A stretch of 64,000 bases of DNA from Camarhynchus parvulus (GCF_901933205.1 NC_044585.1:8432001-8496000); one strand, 5' to 3'. Numbered from the stretch's first letter, positions 12,889-27,084 are shown. Numbers and translations: made by a program. Notes: generated from the sequence alone by a model not told the origin.

Positions 12889-15800
12889 CTCATAATCTGA
12901 TGTCCTGACAGTGAGAGCCTTTTTTGAGGTGGACATCCCTGCAGTTTTTTTCCATAACTTCTGTTTGGAGCCTGAGGTTCTTCCTGTGAAGTGGGGGTGG
13001 AGTTTTAAGGGGCATTACTGAGCTTGTTGTTTTAAGCACATCACACAGGTGAGGGCTCCTGAGCCCAGCAAGGATCACAGGGACAGCAGAGCCTGCAGCT
13101 GGGTGCTCATCCCAGGGAAAAACCCTCCTCATGCTGCCTCCAAATAAGAATTCCAAATGCCAAGAGTTATATTAGGCAGTTACAAAAAATAAATGAAATA
13201 CAGGGACTAATAGAGAGTGGAATTTCTTCCTAATTTGCCCATCATCACTTTTGTTTCTAAAGCAAAATGAGGCTGGCATGGAGATGATGGGAAACACAGC
13301 ATTGAAATGACACTTACAGCATCCCAAAGGACCATTGAAAGCAACAAAAAAAACCTGATGATGTCCTTAAAGACTGCAGATGGTTTCTTCAAGGTGAATA
13401 ATTTTATTGTTTATTGCCTGCTCTGTGAACTGCAAGGAATGACATTTAAGAAACTGCTCAAAGATGTTTTTTCAAGGCACAAAGCAAACATTTAGGAGCC
13501 AAATTATCCATACCAGTGACTGTGTCATCTCCAGAGCTTGGAGCTTGGCTTAGAGGCACATAATGGCTTTGGGACAGTGAACTCTTAGAAAGCATGGAAT
13601 ACAGGTCAGATTTGTGTTTCTGCAAAAATATAAAAATCTTGGAACAGGGGTGCTTTTACATGGCATGTGAAAAGACACCCTGTGAGGGGGAAAAGTGCTC
13701 TTATAAAAGCAGGTGATATTAGGAAGCTTTTATTATACAACCTTTTTCATTTTTCAGGAGAATTAAGTACCATTCACAAGATATTTCCAAGATATTCCAA
13801 AGCTTCCAGATCCGACCAAAAAGAGATAATATAGTTCAGTCATATTTGGAAAGTGTCCTTAAACCCCTTGTAAGCCTGTGTTCAAAATTTCATCAGTAGT
13901 AAAGACTTTAATACATTCTATTTGGCCAAAAATTCCACTTCATTTTCAGGCTTGGATTGTTTGGGGTTTTTTTTTAATTTTTCCTCTTCATATTCATATT
14001 CTCCCTTCAACTCCTGTCCCAACAGATATCTGTCACTTCTCCAGGGGATACTAACACCAAACAGAAATTCAAGTGTGACCTTTTCCACAGGTAAAAAATG
14101 TATTGCTCATTAGTGCAAACTGGTTGGAGACTGCACCTCTCTGGTGCTCAGTCCAAAGCTTTCTGCTGCCATGGCTCCAACCATTTGTTCTGATTCCTTC
14201 AGATTTGAAGCCTGTAAAGCAAGAATATATTTTGTGAGGGGACAAAAAACCCACACTCTCTGAAGGCAGAAGAAAGAAAATATCTGTTTATAACCGTTTG
14301 GTTTGGCTTTGGGGGTTTTTTCTTCTTTTTTTTTTTTATTTTTTCAATTACTTGTGGAAGGATGGTGAAAAGGTCGCAGCAGAATTACAGGAGAAAGGTG
14401 TCCATAGATCAGCTGTGCAAGCTGCTTTCAAAGCAACTTTTCGGGACAAAAAGATAAAACATAATCAAAGCAACAGCTTTCCTTTTCTTTTACCTGAAAG
14501 GCCATGTAAAATTTGATCCTTTAGAAGGATTGCAGGGAGAGGCAGCCCCCTGGAGCAGGCAGAGCATCACTGGTCAGCCACCTGTGACAGCTCCAGACTC
14601 CTCACCCGTGGGGAAGGAGAGCTGCACCTCGGGACAGACACTGTAGTCTTTGTTACATCTGCAGTTTTTTTATCAATTTAGACCTGTCTTTTTGTTTTTC
14701 CAACACAAAAAGACATCTTCTCTTGGAGCTGAAAACCTGGGCAAATAAATATTCATGCGCTCAGAGAAATCTGTGAGTTGTTAAATGAAGAAGCAGCAGC
14801 AGGAAGGCAGAGAAGCAGCAAGGCAAAGTGGGTTTGGGGATGTTACTTTTATTTTTACACTCAGCGCAGGCCTGGGGTAGGGGATTGGCAGCTGGGAATG
14901 AGTCAAGCAGAAGCCAGCCCTGTACAGCTTGCTGGTGAAAATTAGTTGGGGAAACACTGTTAAATCCAATAAGCAGACACATGAATCTAAACCAGAATCA
15001 TCTCACCACAAGAGTTATGTGCAAATTAAAAGACAGTGAAGAGAGTGAACTTCAGGCTCAAAGTCAAGAGGCACCACCAGGAATGGGTGGATTGCCAGAG
15101 CCAGGAGCACTGGGCTCCTGATGTGAGAGGAGGCTTGGGACTTCCTTCAGATCAAAATTGTCCTGCCCTGGCACTCAGCAGAGTGTAGAGTGTGTCACCA
15201 AACCTGCCAGGACACATCTGAGTACATGGCTAGGTTTTTTCTTTAATGTAAATTTCATGGCTTTAGCATGAGAAAGAAAGGAGTTGGGAAGAGTGATTGG
15301 AAAAATTAGAATGTCGGAGAGAAAACTCCTCTCACATAATAAAAAGCTGTTCCAGCCAGGACTTGTGGGATAATGAAGGATAAGAAGATTTTGGGTTGTG
15401 AGTCTGACTGTTGTGATTTAACAGGCTGCAGAAAAGGTATCCATGGAAGAAAGTGAAATCCCACTGGATTATTGTGGAATAAAAATAATAATTGTGTGAT
15501 GTTCTCCCTTCTCCCATCTCTCTCCTGCACTTGGGGTCCCATATCACAGGGGCAGCAGGTTTCTTTCATGGAAATCTTTCAGATTTAGGTGCAGGTCCTT
15601 AGCAGAGCTGCTAAGGCAGAATCCCTTTCACCTGAGCATGGACAGTCTGGAAAAGCTCACCTTGCTTTTTACCTTCTTTGAACCATTAAAGCCATTTTCC
15701 TAATTGATTTACAACTGTTGTAATGTGGTAGTTTTAGCACTGTGAATGAAGATTACGTATGATTAGATAAGCAGTTTAGAAGCTCAGAGAGCTGAATTAA

Positions 15801-18800
15801 GCTGTGAGCATTTATTAATTGTGCTCACTCATTTATCTTTGTGTTTTTTGCAATATAGTCCCTGAAACCTTAATAAAACTGAATCACAAAGAAAAGCTCA
15901 TTACTTGGGGAAAAAAAGGGTTTTTTACTTTTAATGAGTTCAGTTTCTGTGGCCCTGCATAAAGGGGTCTTGCTGTCCCCTGGGTGTGGGGCAAGGACCT
16001 GACTGCAGGGCTGAGGAACATTGTCCCCTCCACTGGATCACCTCAGAGAGAATCACAGGCACACCTGGATGGTTTGAACTGGTAGTTTGAATCATTAAAA
16101 CTGATACATTTTTTTATAAAGTCTCAAAACTCTAAAAACCACCAGTCTAAGCAGAAGCATGGTGGTTTACTTTCAAATCCAAGGCTAAATCTTCATGTCC
16201 TCCCTCTCTTTGAAGGAAAGGGCGAGGGTTTGTGCCTTGGTCTGCTCTCCTGGCTGATAAGAGATCACACTGAACTACAGAGAAGGTTTTAGCCTTGTGT
16301 ATACACATTTTTAAAGTGGCAAATTAAAAGTAATGACTCAGGCATTTTGTGTTTGCTCTTTCTCCTGGCCATAATAAATCTTTACACAGAACTGCTGGAA
16401 GTATTAAATCACTCCAGAGCAGCTTGTCCTTGTTCCTCGCTGCGGAGACAATAGGATTTTAATAAACAATATCTTTGATTAGGTTCAGCAGGAAAGCCAA
16501 GGATAACCAGGTATTTGTATCTGTCAGGGATTCAGCAAGAATCCTTGTAATTCACCTTGACTGCAAAAGCTATTGCAGTCACATGCAAGACTTGATAATA
16601 GGTGTTGGGGAGAGGGGGATTCTCAAATCCAAGTACAGCAGCACCATCCCCTTTGGAAGAAAAAAATTCTCTCTAAAATACAATGCTTGTGCCTGGGTAG
16701 AGAACAGGATGATAATAAATGCTTATTATGATAAATGGAGTCATGTTCCTCAAAGAAGCAGCAACTCACAAAAAAAAAAAATAGCCAAGGAAAATGAGGC
16801 TGAACTGGCTTGATGAACAGTAATGATATATAGCCACCAACACAGATTTGCAAAATGCACTTTGACTTAATTTTAAAGTTGCTTAATATTCTTGTGATAG
16901 CTGTAATAGGCTCCAAGACAGATTCTACACTGCTTTAAACATGTTGTTATTTATGTTCCAGCCCCAGTGAAAAGGGATGCAATATGTGGCCAGTACTTAA
17001 AATGAAAGAAATGCCCAAAATTAAAGTGGGCAAAGAAAACTGAGAGCTTTTGCTTCAGAATAATGACAGTCCCAATGGGATCATTAATTTCCCTTAGAGC
17101 AGCTTGTTATTTTTCAAAGATATTATACTCATGCAGATTTAACTGTAGAAACATCATATTGTTGTAATTTCTCCAGTGTGATGCAGCTCTAATTACTCAC
17201 TGCTCAGAGCATGAAAAGGAAATGAAAGATGAGCAGCAAGTTAATTTTTATTTTAGAAACAAAGATAAGTTTTAAAGAGTAAAATTAGACCCTTGTGTAT
17301 CAGACTGGGAGCATGGATAGATTTCATGGAAAGAGGAGCTGCAGCAATTCTGGGTTTTCCCGGGAGGGTGTTGCCAGAGGTGAGCCACAGCCTGGAAGGA
17401 GCTCGAGGTTATTTACAGCAGGATGAAAGCAGCACACCCTGAAGAACACCCCCCAGGGGCAGGAGCTGGAGCTCTGTGCTCCTGTCACCTGATTCTTTGG
17501 ATTTACCCTTCATCTGCCTGCACACATGAGCTTGGACAAATCTTCCCCAAAGCTGAGGATGCTGTGGTGCCTTTGGGGTGTCTGGCTCAAAGGGCTGCTG
17601 GATCAAAGGTATTCCCAGGGCACATCTCCCAGGAGCAGCCCCAGGGGCACAGGCTGCTCCTTCTCTCTCCTGCCTCTGCTCTGTGGCTGGGGCTCATGCT
17701 CTGCCCTTTCAGCCATCCAGTCATGTTCCCAGGCCAAGAAAGACATTTTCTGCCTCATTCTTCCTTGCCTTTCCAAGGTTGTATACAGTGTTGGTCCCTG
17801 CAGACATTCAAAGCTCCTGATTCCTCTGAGGGTTGGAGCAAAATGCTCAAACAAACTCTGAGAGCTTCAATGCACCTGGAGAACAAAAGACCCTGCTGTA
17901 GCAGCAAGGAGCAGAGATCTGAAGAGGTGCCTCCCCCAGCCACCAAAGCAACAGGAGCTGCAAACACCTCCTGAATTCTGAATTCTGAGTTTGGGGGGAT
18001 TCACTACTATGTCCACCTTGTTTTTTTCTTCTGTAAGCAAAGTCCCTTTCTGTAAATGACCCTTTGTTTTTTCACAGTGAGGTTCGGGCAGGCAGCTCAG
18101 TGCCATGCAGAGCTGGCAGTGCAGCTGGCACAGCAGATGCTCTGGTGGTTGCTGTGGTCACTGGGATGCTGTGAGCCAAGAGCAGCCCCAGCACACGTCA
18201 GCAAGATCCCAGGGGAGCAAAGGCTGCCCTGCCCTGCCAGCTGAGCAGGATGAAGCCTCAGATTAAACTGAAATAAACAAATAAGCAAACACTTTAAAAA
18301 GGAGTTAGAGAACAAACACTTTAAAAAGGAGCTAGAGTACACAGGATGCCTGTGGGCAAGGATGATGCAGCAGAGCGATGACACAGGGGCATGCTGGCAC
18401 AAATAAAAGCTGTGTCTTTGCCCTTTCCTCCCAGCTCTAAAATCAGCCTGGACATCTCCTTTCCAGCTACAGGGTTACTCAGCACAGGTGCTAGGGTGCT
18501 GCAGCGGCCCTGTGAGGGACAGGCAGGCTCTGGTTTGTCCCTGGCTCCTGCACAGACAGTGTGACAGAGCTCCTGTGTCAGTGTGACCGACAGTGTGACC
18601 TGCCCCTGCTCCTGCAGCACCCTCAGCACAGCCCTGCCCATCCCACACCCAGCCAAAGCTGTGCCAAGACACCTCTGTGGGGAGGGAAAAAAAACCCATC
18701 AAAAATCGAACAACAACAGGCAAGCTGATTCTCCCCTCCAAACTGTTTGGAGGAACCTGCTCAGGCACAGGAAGGTGCCAGGTGCTCACATTGGCAGCAC

Positions 18801-19454
18801 CTGGACCAAGTGCAGGGCATGGAATGGGGCACATCCACAGCAGGGACAGGAATTAAACAGAAATTGAGTGCCACGGTTCCATTCTCACCTAACAACGGCC
18901 AGAACAAAGGCAGGAAAAGGAATTCCTTGGCTCAGTTGTCATGACAATACTCTTGGAAAATATCTGCCACAGGAGCAGCCCTCGCTGCCCGTGTGTGGCT
19001 GCTGCTCTCCCCCTTTAGTGCAGCTCTGCCTCCCAGATCAGCTCCGGGATGGAGCAATCACAGCACCTGCTGCATGTGCAGCCAGCAGACACCAACAGTG
19101 CAGCTCATAATGCAGCTGCTATAATGAGTTTGTGAAATGAGCACTGCATGGGGAACTCCTCAAGCCATATCATTACAGAGAGAATGGGATAATTGCAGCG
19201 TGGTTGCATTGTATTTCTTTTTTATTCACATTTTTCATTGCTAATAATCTTGTTAAATAGTGGCAAGTACAAATGTTCATAGCAGAAAAATTAAGTGCAG
19301 ATGCTACTGCCATGCTAAAAAAAAAGCAACAACAAAACCCCAATATGCTATATGTATTTTTCTGTTACCTCTGCTTCTGTGCTGGTCTTTGGACTTACAC
19401 TCCTAGGATAAAACTGAAGCATTTCCTTGGAAAATTATCTTTGATTAGAATGAG
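12889..19454. other. Intergenic DNA, no gene recognised
   Basis: It contains ordinary unique-looking sequence and short poly(T)/poly(A) runs (14324-14345, 16771-16782). The GC-richer stretch 17400-18900 produces many overlapping frames on both strands. None has a recognisable domain or a consistent splice-linked partner. Confidence 0.65.
18285..18337. repeat. 26-27 bp tandem duplication
   Basis: CAAACACTTTAAAAAGGAG is present twice in tandem, with one T/C difference just after it (TTAGAG versus CTAGAG). Confidence 0.85.
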
Positions 19455-19880
19455 ATTATAATTTTGGTCTTATTCTTAATATATATTAAGTTATTATATT
19501 AATATTTCTATATTATATTTATATTTATAGTATTGTATTTTGTATTATTATATACATTCTATCTCTATATAAATATTACCTATTTTATATATTCATAAAA
19601 TAGGTAAATTTTATTAAGTATATCTTTATATCTGTATTATTTTATAAATATTGCCTATAAAAATTTATATTTTGGTTTCATATATATCAATATAAAATGA
19701 ATATTTTATGATGTTATATGTAAATACTATATATTTTTATATCTACTTTATATTTACATATATTATAAATTATATATTCACATATATATTTTTATATGTT
19801 CACATTTGTATATTTTTTATATTTTATAAATTATATATTCACATATATATATAAATTATATATATATAAAATAAAGGGAA
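19455..19880. repeat. AT-rich low-complexity stretch
   Basis: This is irregular TATATT/ATATAA-rich DNA with short direct repeats (TATAAATTATATATTCACAT occurs twice near 19764 and 19824). No coding potential. Confidence 0.85.
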
Positions 19881-21842
19881 TGAGGAAAAATAAATTTAAA
19901 ATTAAAAAATAAAGAAACTGGGTGTCTCTGCTTTTCTGTGTCAACTTAATTTTAAGAGAAATTTAAGAGCTAACTAGGCAGCAAAGGGAAAAATATACAC
20001 ACTTCCATCCATGAGCTAATATACTTCCCCTCACTGACTTTTTAGTAAATATGTTGTTAATATCTCTTCTAAATTACTGATAAACTTCACTGGTGTGTGA
20101 TTTAGCTATTACTGGAATATTCCTTGCTGAAAACAAATAGAAGGAGGAAAAGAGAAGGGAAAAGTGAAAGGGTCCTGTGGGGTCATGGGTAGCTTGTCCC
20201 AGAAAGAGCAGGAATGAGGAACCTCCAAGAGCAGAGCATGGCCCAAATCCTGTAGCAAGCACATTTCCTCCCTGGATCAGCATTTCAAGGGCAAAATGAG
20301 GCAGAAAACCTGGCTCAGTTCAGTTCTGCAAGCACAGGTGAAGTTAATCTGAGGCAAAGCAGCAGCTTGAACACACAGATCCCCACATGATGCTCCAAAC
20401 AGTCCATTATCCTTCTCAACAGATGCCCTTGAACCTTCCCCTGCTCCTGTGAGCTGCTTTGCACCTATTATTTTTATTATTATTATTATCATCATCATCA
20501 TTATCATCATTATTATGTCATAACAATTGCTGGGCGAGTGCATGGATGCAGGGTGCCACTGCACACAGCAAATATCTGGCCTACATGGAAAACTTTTGAA
20601 TGAAGCAGATGAATTTCTGCTTGCCCTGGACTAGACTGAAGCAACTTTTGAACAAAAAGTTACAAATTATATTTGCCAGCAGCAGGACACTATGGTTTTT
20701 CTATCTCAAAATCCAGAGAGTCACTTAATTCCTGCTTAAGCCAAACCCACTCCCTGATGGTTTTCAGCAGTGTGCTTTGGAGATAAGACCAGACACAACC
20801 TCAGATGACCCCAAAATGTTCCATGCAGTAAGCTGAAAGTTCAAAAATCAAACTGAAACCTTAACGAACAAACAAAAAGCCTAAAATAAAAATAATCTTA
20901 CCCTTATCTCAGATGAGCTGAAACAAGCTAGAGGAGAAATGATGTCATGCAGTAGCTGTGTCAGGCTCTGTGAGGATGTTCTCATGGTTTGGCAACACTC
21001 CCAGGGTTTCTTTCCTTGCTACAAATGAGATGGCAATAGTAAAAATGAGTAATTGAGAGCAAAGCCTTTGCTTCAAATCTAACCAGGACAGGGTTAATGT
21101 GGCAGTTCTTTCCAAAGGTATAGGAAAAAACATCCACCAGGCTACAACAGATGAATTTTGCTCCAAGAAGCCTCTGGTTTTGCTAAGCACAAATTCCAGG
21201 ACATTGGGTACCAACCTGCTCCTCCTTGAGGTCCAATTCCACCCTCTGGTCAGAAAGGAGTTTCTTTGAGTCAGGTCTCATAAGATTTTGGAGGTCTATT
21301 TTTCATTTAAGATAGCTGAGTTACCTTTGAAAGCATAAAATTAGCAAAATAGCTTCTGTTGCAGTGTTAGAAACAAAAAAGGTTTTAATAAAAGGCAAAA
21401 TAACAAACTCTTCAAGAGAAAAACCGATCTGGGTACAAGAAGCCCTTTTGCTCTTAGCAAAACACTTCACAAAAGTGGTTAGCTTGTTTTTTCTCTTCTT
21501 TTTCCAGCAAATTGCCTAGGTGAGATTTTTTAGCTCTTGCCCAATTAGCTATCCTTAAATTTGAAGCAAAGTCCCTTAAGTTTATAAAATCTCTTTTTCA
21601 CCTGATTGAAAAGAGAAACTTCTAAGCTTATTTCCTTTTTAAGGAGACAAAAGATAGTTTGGTCAATAGAAGGCACACTCCTACACTGGTGCAGCTGGGA
21701 TGGAGCTGGGATGGAGCGCTCAGAGAGGGCTGCAGCTCTGGGCACTCACTGGGAGCTCAGGCAGAGGAGGCTCTCAGGAGGGCACAGCTGCATTAAATGT
21801 TCCTGCTCTCTTGGGATTCTGCTGGTCAGGGTGACCCCGAGA
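19881..21842. other. Intergenic DNA, no gene recognised
   Basis: Unique-looking sequence with one trinucleotide microsatellite. No supported coding or RNA gene. Confidence 0.65.
20467..20516. repeat. TTA/TCA trinucleotide microsatellite
   Basis: It contains runs of TTA followed by mixed ATC and ATT units. The minus-strand frame over it (20277-20564) reads as Met/Ile repeats and is an artefact. Confidence 0.92.
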
Positions 21843-22733
21843 TGTGTCAGAAAGTCTCTTTTCCCAGCCCAGCGGTCGAAGAAGGAGTCAGAATTCTTCT
21901 ATTCATGTTCTCAAGGTTGTTTATTGTTTCTTTCCTATAAAATTCTTTCTCTGGCCTGCCAAGGTCTGTCTGGCAGGTCAGGTTGAGGCACACTGGTGTT
22001 ATCTTTTTATACGAAAAACAACATTATGTTCTTTTTAGTATGAAAAAGATAACACCAGTGTACACTGTTTACCACAACTTCCCAATACCTATCACCTATG
22101 TTAGACAGTGAGTTCTACTCTAAACCAATCCAAAAGTGCCAGCACCACAGCAGAAGATGGAGGCCAAGAAGAAGAAGAAGGAGAAAGGCTGGACACGCCC
22201 AGATTCCTCCATCTTGCCCCCTGAACCCCCATTCTAAAAACCCCCAGAATTTTTTCACCCTGTGCCTTGAGCTGTTTTATTTTCCAGCACCAGCCTCATT
22301 CCATGATTATGACAATGGGAAGATGCCATCAGCTCACATCCCAGGCAGCAGACTATGAACTCAATGTTACAACTTACTTTAAAAGTTTTTTGCCCAATCA
22401 CACAAAGCAAAAGCACATTGACAGTAGTTCTATCCAACCACTATAAGTACATTTACCCTTGGTTAAAACAATGCTTGCTTATTTCAAATACAATACCTGC
22501 TTGTAAGCCTTAAAACACAATGCACAGAGCTGAATTATTAAGCTTAAAACTTAATATCTTGCTAGATAAACTTTTCTATAGCTTAAAGAGTTATTCTAGG
22601 CAAGCGTTAATACACAGAGCATTGCTCTATTTGTCCTTGCTTTTCTACATTTTACATAATTTTTCTGCTGACCTATCTCATGGCTACTGCTTGGCTCTGA
22701 TCACAGTTCTGTTGTCTCTGAAGCTTGCCTGAT
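21843..22733. mobile_element. LTR-like block with internal inverted repeat
   Basis: It starts TGTGTCAGAAAGTCTCTTTT and contains a TATAAAATTC box near 21937 and a purine-rich AAGAAGAAGAAGGAGAAAGG stretch. It resembles a passerine ERV LTR I remember, unlike the other three LTRs here. The right edge (near CTCTGAAGCTTGCCTGATA) is a guess. Open frames crossing it (such as 21606-21986) show no protein family. Confidence 0.55.
21991..22060. repeat. Near-perfect inverted repeat with 22-23 bp arms
   Basis: The arms CACTGGTGTTATCTTTTTAT (from 21991) and AAAAAGATAACACCAGTG (to 22060) are complementary apart from one extra base, with a loop of about 25 bp. The RNA or DNA could form a long hairpin. Confidence 0.92.
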
Positions 22734-25700
22734 ACTGAAAGGACAAAATTCATTAAACAAGCTTCTTGCCATCCTCCAGTCCTTGCTGGTGACCTGAGGT
22801 GACCCAAGGCCACCTGTGCCAGCTCATTTGTCCCCAGAGCGGTGCAATGTGACCTAGGAGGGGTGGTGGGGAGAGCAGATTCCTGCAAGGCTGCAATTTG
22901 CTGGCCATCAAATAGGTGTGGATGGCTTGGCAGATCCAAAATTACAGTGCAAGTAGGAGTACAGGGGAAATTATTATTGTCAGGATTTTATGGAGAAAAT
23001 AACCATGTAGAATGTATTTTAAGGTGGTAGTTTAGACAGGAGCATGATAGCATCATAAACCATAAGAGGAAAACTTGAGGCATTTAAAAACATCAGAGGC
23101 AAAACGAGAGTGAATTACTCCCGCCTCTTCTTTCCTAGTTATTTGTTGTCTTAAATGATATGTGTGTGCCTGAGAGTGCATTTTTAAATATATTTCCTTT
23201 TTTTCTCTTCAGGTAGATTTTACAAATGGAAGAGCTCACAGTGCTGCTGTATTAAGGAGTAAAAATAAAAATCTGTGAGTGCCAGCCAGAGAGAACAGGT
23301 AGGTAACTGCATCCCTCCAGGAGATGAAGGATGCCATCAGACCATCTGCAGCCACCAGAGCCAGCAAACTCCCTCTGAAACCTCCCACCACTCCTCCCAG
23401 GGCCCTGCCAGAGCAGGCACACACCCCTATAAGTAGGTTTGATTTATGATGGAACCTTCTCAGTGCTCCTTTGTGCATCAGCTCTGCCTCTGGAGCGAGG
23501 GGCAGGTTCCAGGTTAGAGATAAGGGCATGCAGGGAGGTCAGGATGCACCAAGACGGTTCTGGTGCTTCTGTGGAGCACCCCAGATCCTCAGGGATTTAT
23601 GGAGTCAGAGCACGAAGTTCACCTTAAATTGCACAAGGAGTTCCTACACAGCAGGACAGGCAGGGCTGTGAGATGTTCACCCAGCAGCATCTCAGTGTGT
23701 GCTCCCCAGGGCCAGCGTGGGTGACACCCCACATGCCCTCCATTTGTCACAAATAAATGTCACACACAAATGGCCTTCAGGAAGGAACTGAATCTCAGCA
23801 TTTCCTGACTCACACTGTGCCAAGGATTTCTAGAGGGAAGCAGGAGGTCTGAGAGTGTGGAGAGAGGCAGTGGGATGGGAAACACCTCATCTTCCCCAGG
23901 TGGGAGGCTGGAAGGTGGCAGAACAGCTTTTTTTTGGGGAGCTGCTTGTTAGCTGAGCTCTCAGCTCTGCCTACTGGCCTATCACTGAAAGCTTGTGCCT
24001 GACAAAAGAAAACATGGATGAAAGGCTAAAATGTATTTAAGCAACTTTCTAGGAAGGATTTTCTCTCTTTCCCAAAAGTGTAGTCAGGATCTGCTCTGCT
24101 TTGAGACTTTACTCCAAGAATTTCACTGCAAATCACCAACCAAGTGGGAAGCTGATGGATGAAGTGTCTGGTTGACAGAGAGAGGCACAGAGTGATGGCA
24201 CACCCAGGGGACCTCCCACAGCTTTCCAAGTCATCTTTCCCAAATTTCAACTTTGGAAGTTTTGGAAGTTTTGGATGACAAAACACTGCCTCCCAGTGCA
24301 GGATAGGAGAGCAAGGCAGAGCTGGGCATCTCCCAGGGCTGGGAAGATCTGTCCTTTGTGGATGAGCTGGCTGTGCAGAGCTCTGCTTGCACCCCATGTC
24401 CCAGCAAGGTGAATGAGTGGCTCTGTCAGGGTGTGGACAGCCAAAGCCTCAGAGGGGGAAGCTGGAAAGGCTGGGAAGCCCCCAGATCCAGCTCACCACC
24501 CTGCTGCTCTGCCTCCTGGAAAATCCACTGCCCATGGGCTCTATCCAGCCCTGAGCAGCTCTCACCACCACCCAGTTCCTTTCAGACCCACAAGCAAACT
24601 GCACTGACACTCTGGCTGTGGCACACATCAATAAATACAGCACAGCTCACTGCAGGCACAGTCTGAGAGCTGGCATTTCTAGGTGTAAGTGAAAAATAAT
24701 TTTTCCCCAGTGAACAGTTTCACAGGTGGTGCAAACCAGCCTGGATGCTGATTGCAGTGGGACAGGGCAGGTTTCTGTAATTCAAATCTCTGTCCCAGAG
24801 TATTTAGAAAGTGTGACTCCCTTCATGCCACTCCCTGGCTAGGAAATTGTCAGCCAGGAGTGTGAGTTACTTCAACAGCTACATCTCTTCAGACAAAACC
24901 CAGCCATCTGCTGTACCCTCTAATTACAAATGCAGAAAACATAATTCACAACCAAATCACATATAAAAGGCACGAAAATGAGCAATTAAAATGCACATTC
25001 TGCCAGGCAAATCAAGCTTCCCTTCCCAGCCAGGCTGTACCACGGCCGCTCTGGCCTGTCACAGGCAGGGTCAGGATTAGTCCTGGATCACTGGAGAGCC
25101 TGGTCCTGCTGCTCTGTCTGATAGCAGCTCCCAGCAGCCTCCCAGCCTTGATCCCCTCTTCTACCAGGGACTCTCTCCAGCTCCAGCCTGCTGCTCTGCT
25201 TGCCAGTGACTTGCCAACCCTCAGGATCATTTTCCCCAAGGGAGCAATTTATCTTTCCAATATGCAGACACATCTTTGTTATTCCCCACTCCCCGCCTCT
25301 CTTCTGGAGTGCTCCTGGCTCACAGGTGGACACAAACTGGAGGCAATAAGCAGGGATGGATGGTGCTGTGTTTGCCAGCAAGCACCCCAGGCTGAATCCA
25401 TCAGTGGTGCAGCGTGGCTGCACTTAGTGAAGTTATCATCCCCTCTGGAATGTGCATTAACATTCCAGCATCACTTATACTCCACAAGTAATTCAAGCCT
25501 CCAGGGGCAATCTCTTGCATGTTCCAAATTCAAAGTCTCCTTCTTTAACATCAGCTGTTTCAGAAGGACTGAAATGCATCTCTGAGGGTCCTTGGGGAGG
25601 GATGTTCCACTGGGGAGAAGGATTTGACCTTACCTCCACATGCCTGACTGGGAGGCTGGATGACAGACAGCTCTGTCCATCAGTCTGTCCATCACTGATG

Positions 25701-26830
25701 TTTGCCAGATCTGTGTGGGAGATGGGGCAGAGGGGACTCAGCAGCCTCAGATTCAGCACCAGCAGAGCCCTGTGACCTCCCTCTGCTTCACAGCTACACT
25801 GATATCAGGATTTCAGACAACCACAGATCTCCTAGCAGGGTTGAGGATTTTGTCCTTCCCATTTCCTTAGTAGCCCCTGTGCTGAGTCAATACCAATCCC
25901 CTATAACTTTTTTTTTTCAAATATTTGGATATTTTAAAAGCCAAACAAAAGACATGCAACAAGTTATAAATTCAAAGGAGATTTTTTAGGTGCCAAACTG
26001 CAGCTGAACTGTAGTTATGGTTATTATACCTAAACAGACATAAAGCTATAATGTGGATCAACACATTTTATCACAGTCATTCACTGAACACTGAGTCCAT
26101 GCAGCTTAGCTATTGCCTTTCTACAGCCCTGGAAGATTTACCATAGTTTCAGATTAATCTGGAACTTTATTATGTAGTTATTTTAATCTCACTTTATTTC
26201 ATCACTGCTTGGAGTCCTATTATCAGAGTAAGATCCTGTTAAGATACAGCAATGATGAATGGTGTTAGAACCAGCTGAAACAGAAACAGAATCCAAATCT
26301 GTTTTGCTATATGCACTTAAAAAAATATAAGAGAGCCTTTATGATGCATTATAGAGGGATAAAGGGGTTCCTATACAACCAGCAGCTCTGGGGACAGAGG
26401 TTTCCTGCCTGATTGCACCAAGTCCTTTGTCTTGCCATGAGGTTTTTGGAGGTGGAATTGCTGTGTAGGTTGAAGGGAGCTCTGAGAACAAGCCTGGTGC
26501 TTGGGGCTGTTGTCTTTCCCCGCTAGGGTGCTGCTCAGACATTCCCTGGTGGGTGCTTTGCAGCCCCATTCCTCAGCAAGGAAATCAAGTGTGTGTTAAA
26601 GACAGTCAAGTGCTCTAAAGCACAAATTTACATTTCATCTGCCAAGATACTTAAAGCACATAAATATCTAAATGCTACCCTGAAACAGAATATTTTCCTA
26701 AACTGGGACTGAACAGTTTTAGGACATGGTTAAAAATAAAAGGATGAAAGGCCACATGAGGCTATTTGGGAAAAGGCAGGGAAGGCTGTTCCCCCAGCAG
26801 AGCAGTGCCAGCCGGCACTGAGCATTGCCA
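22734..26830. other. Intergenic DNA, no gene recognised
   Basis: Short frames on both strands only. A three-unit GGAAGTTTT repeat lies near 24250-24275. No exon of GALNT9, which lies beyond NOC4L in human, was recognised. Confidence 0.65.
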
Positions 26831-27084
26831 GGTGTGCTCATCCCAAAAAGGGTGTGCTCATCCCCAAAAGGGTGTGCTTATCCCAAAAAGGGTGTGCTCA
26901 TCCCAAAAACGGTGTGCTTATCCCAAAAAGGGTGTGCTCATCCCAAAAAGGGTGTGCTTATCCCAAAAGGGTATGCTTGTCCCAAAAAGGGTGTGCTCAT
27001 CTCCAAAAGTGTGTGCTCATCCCAAGAAAGGTGTGCTGATTCCCAAAAGTGTGTGCTCATCCCCAAAAGGGTGTGCTCATCTCC
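26831..27084. repeat. 20-bp minisatellite, about 13 copies
   Basis: The unit is GGTGTGCTCATCCCAAAAAG with variants (CTTATC, CCCCAAAA, one 19-bp unit). Because the unit lacks stop codons in its forward frames and is not a multiple of 3, overlapping plus-strand frames stay open across it (26766-27482, 26825-27412). This explains the 238- and 195-codon frames without a gene. Confidence 0.95.

Noticed and set aside
12447..12908. Plus-strand 153-codon frame of Tyr/Ile repeats
   Set aside because: It is only the translation of the TATTA array.
17423..17974. Plus-strand 183-codon frame in GC-richer intergenic DNA
   Set aside because: Other frames overlap it on both strands, no recognisable family, no splice context.
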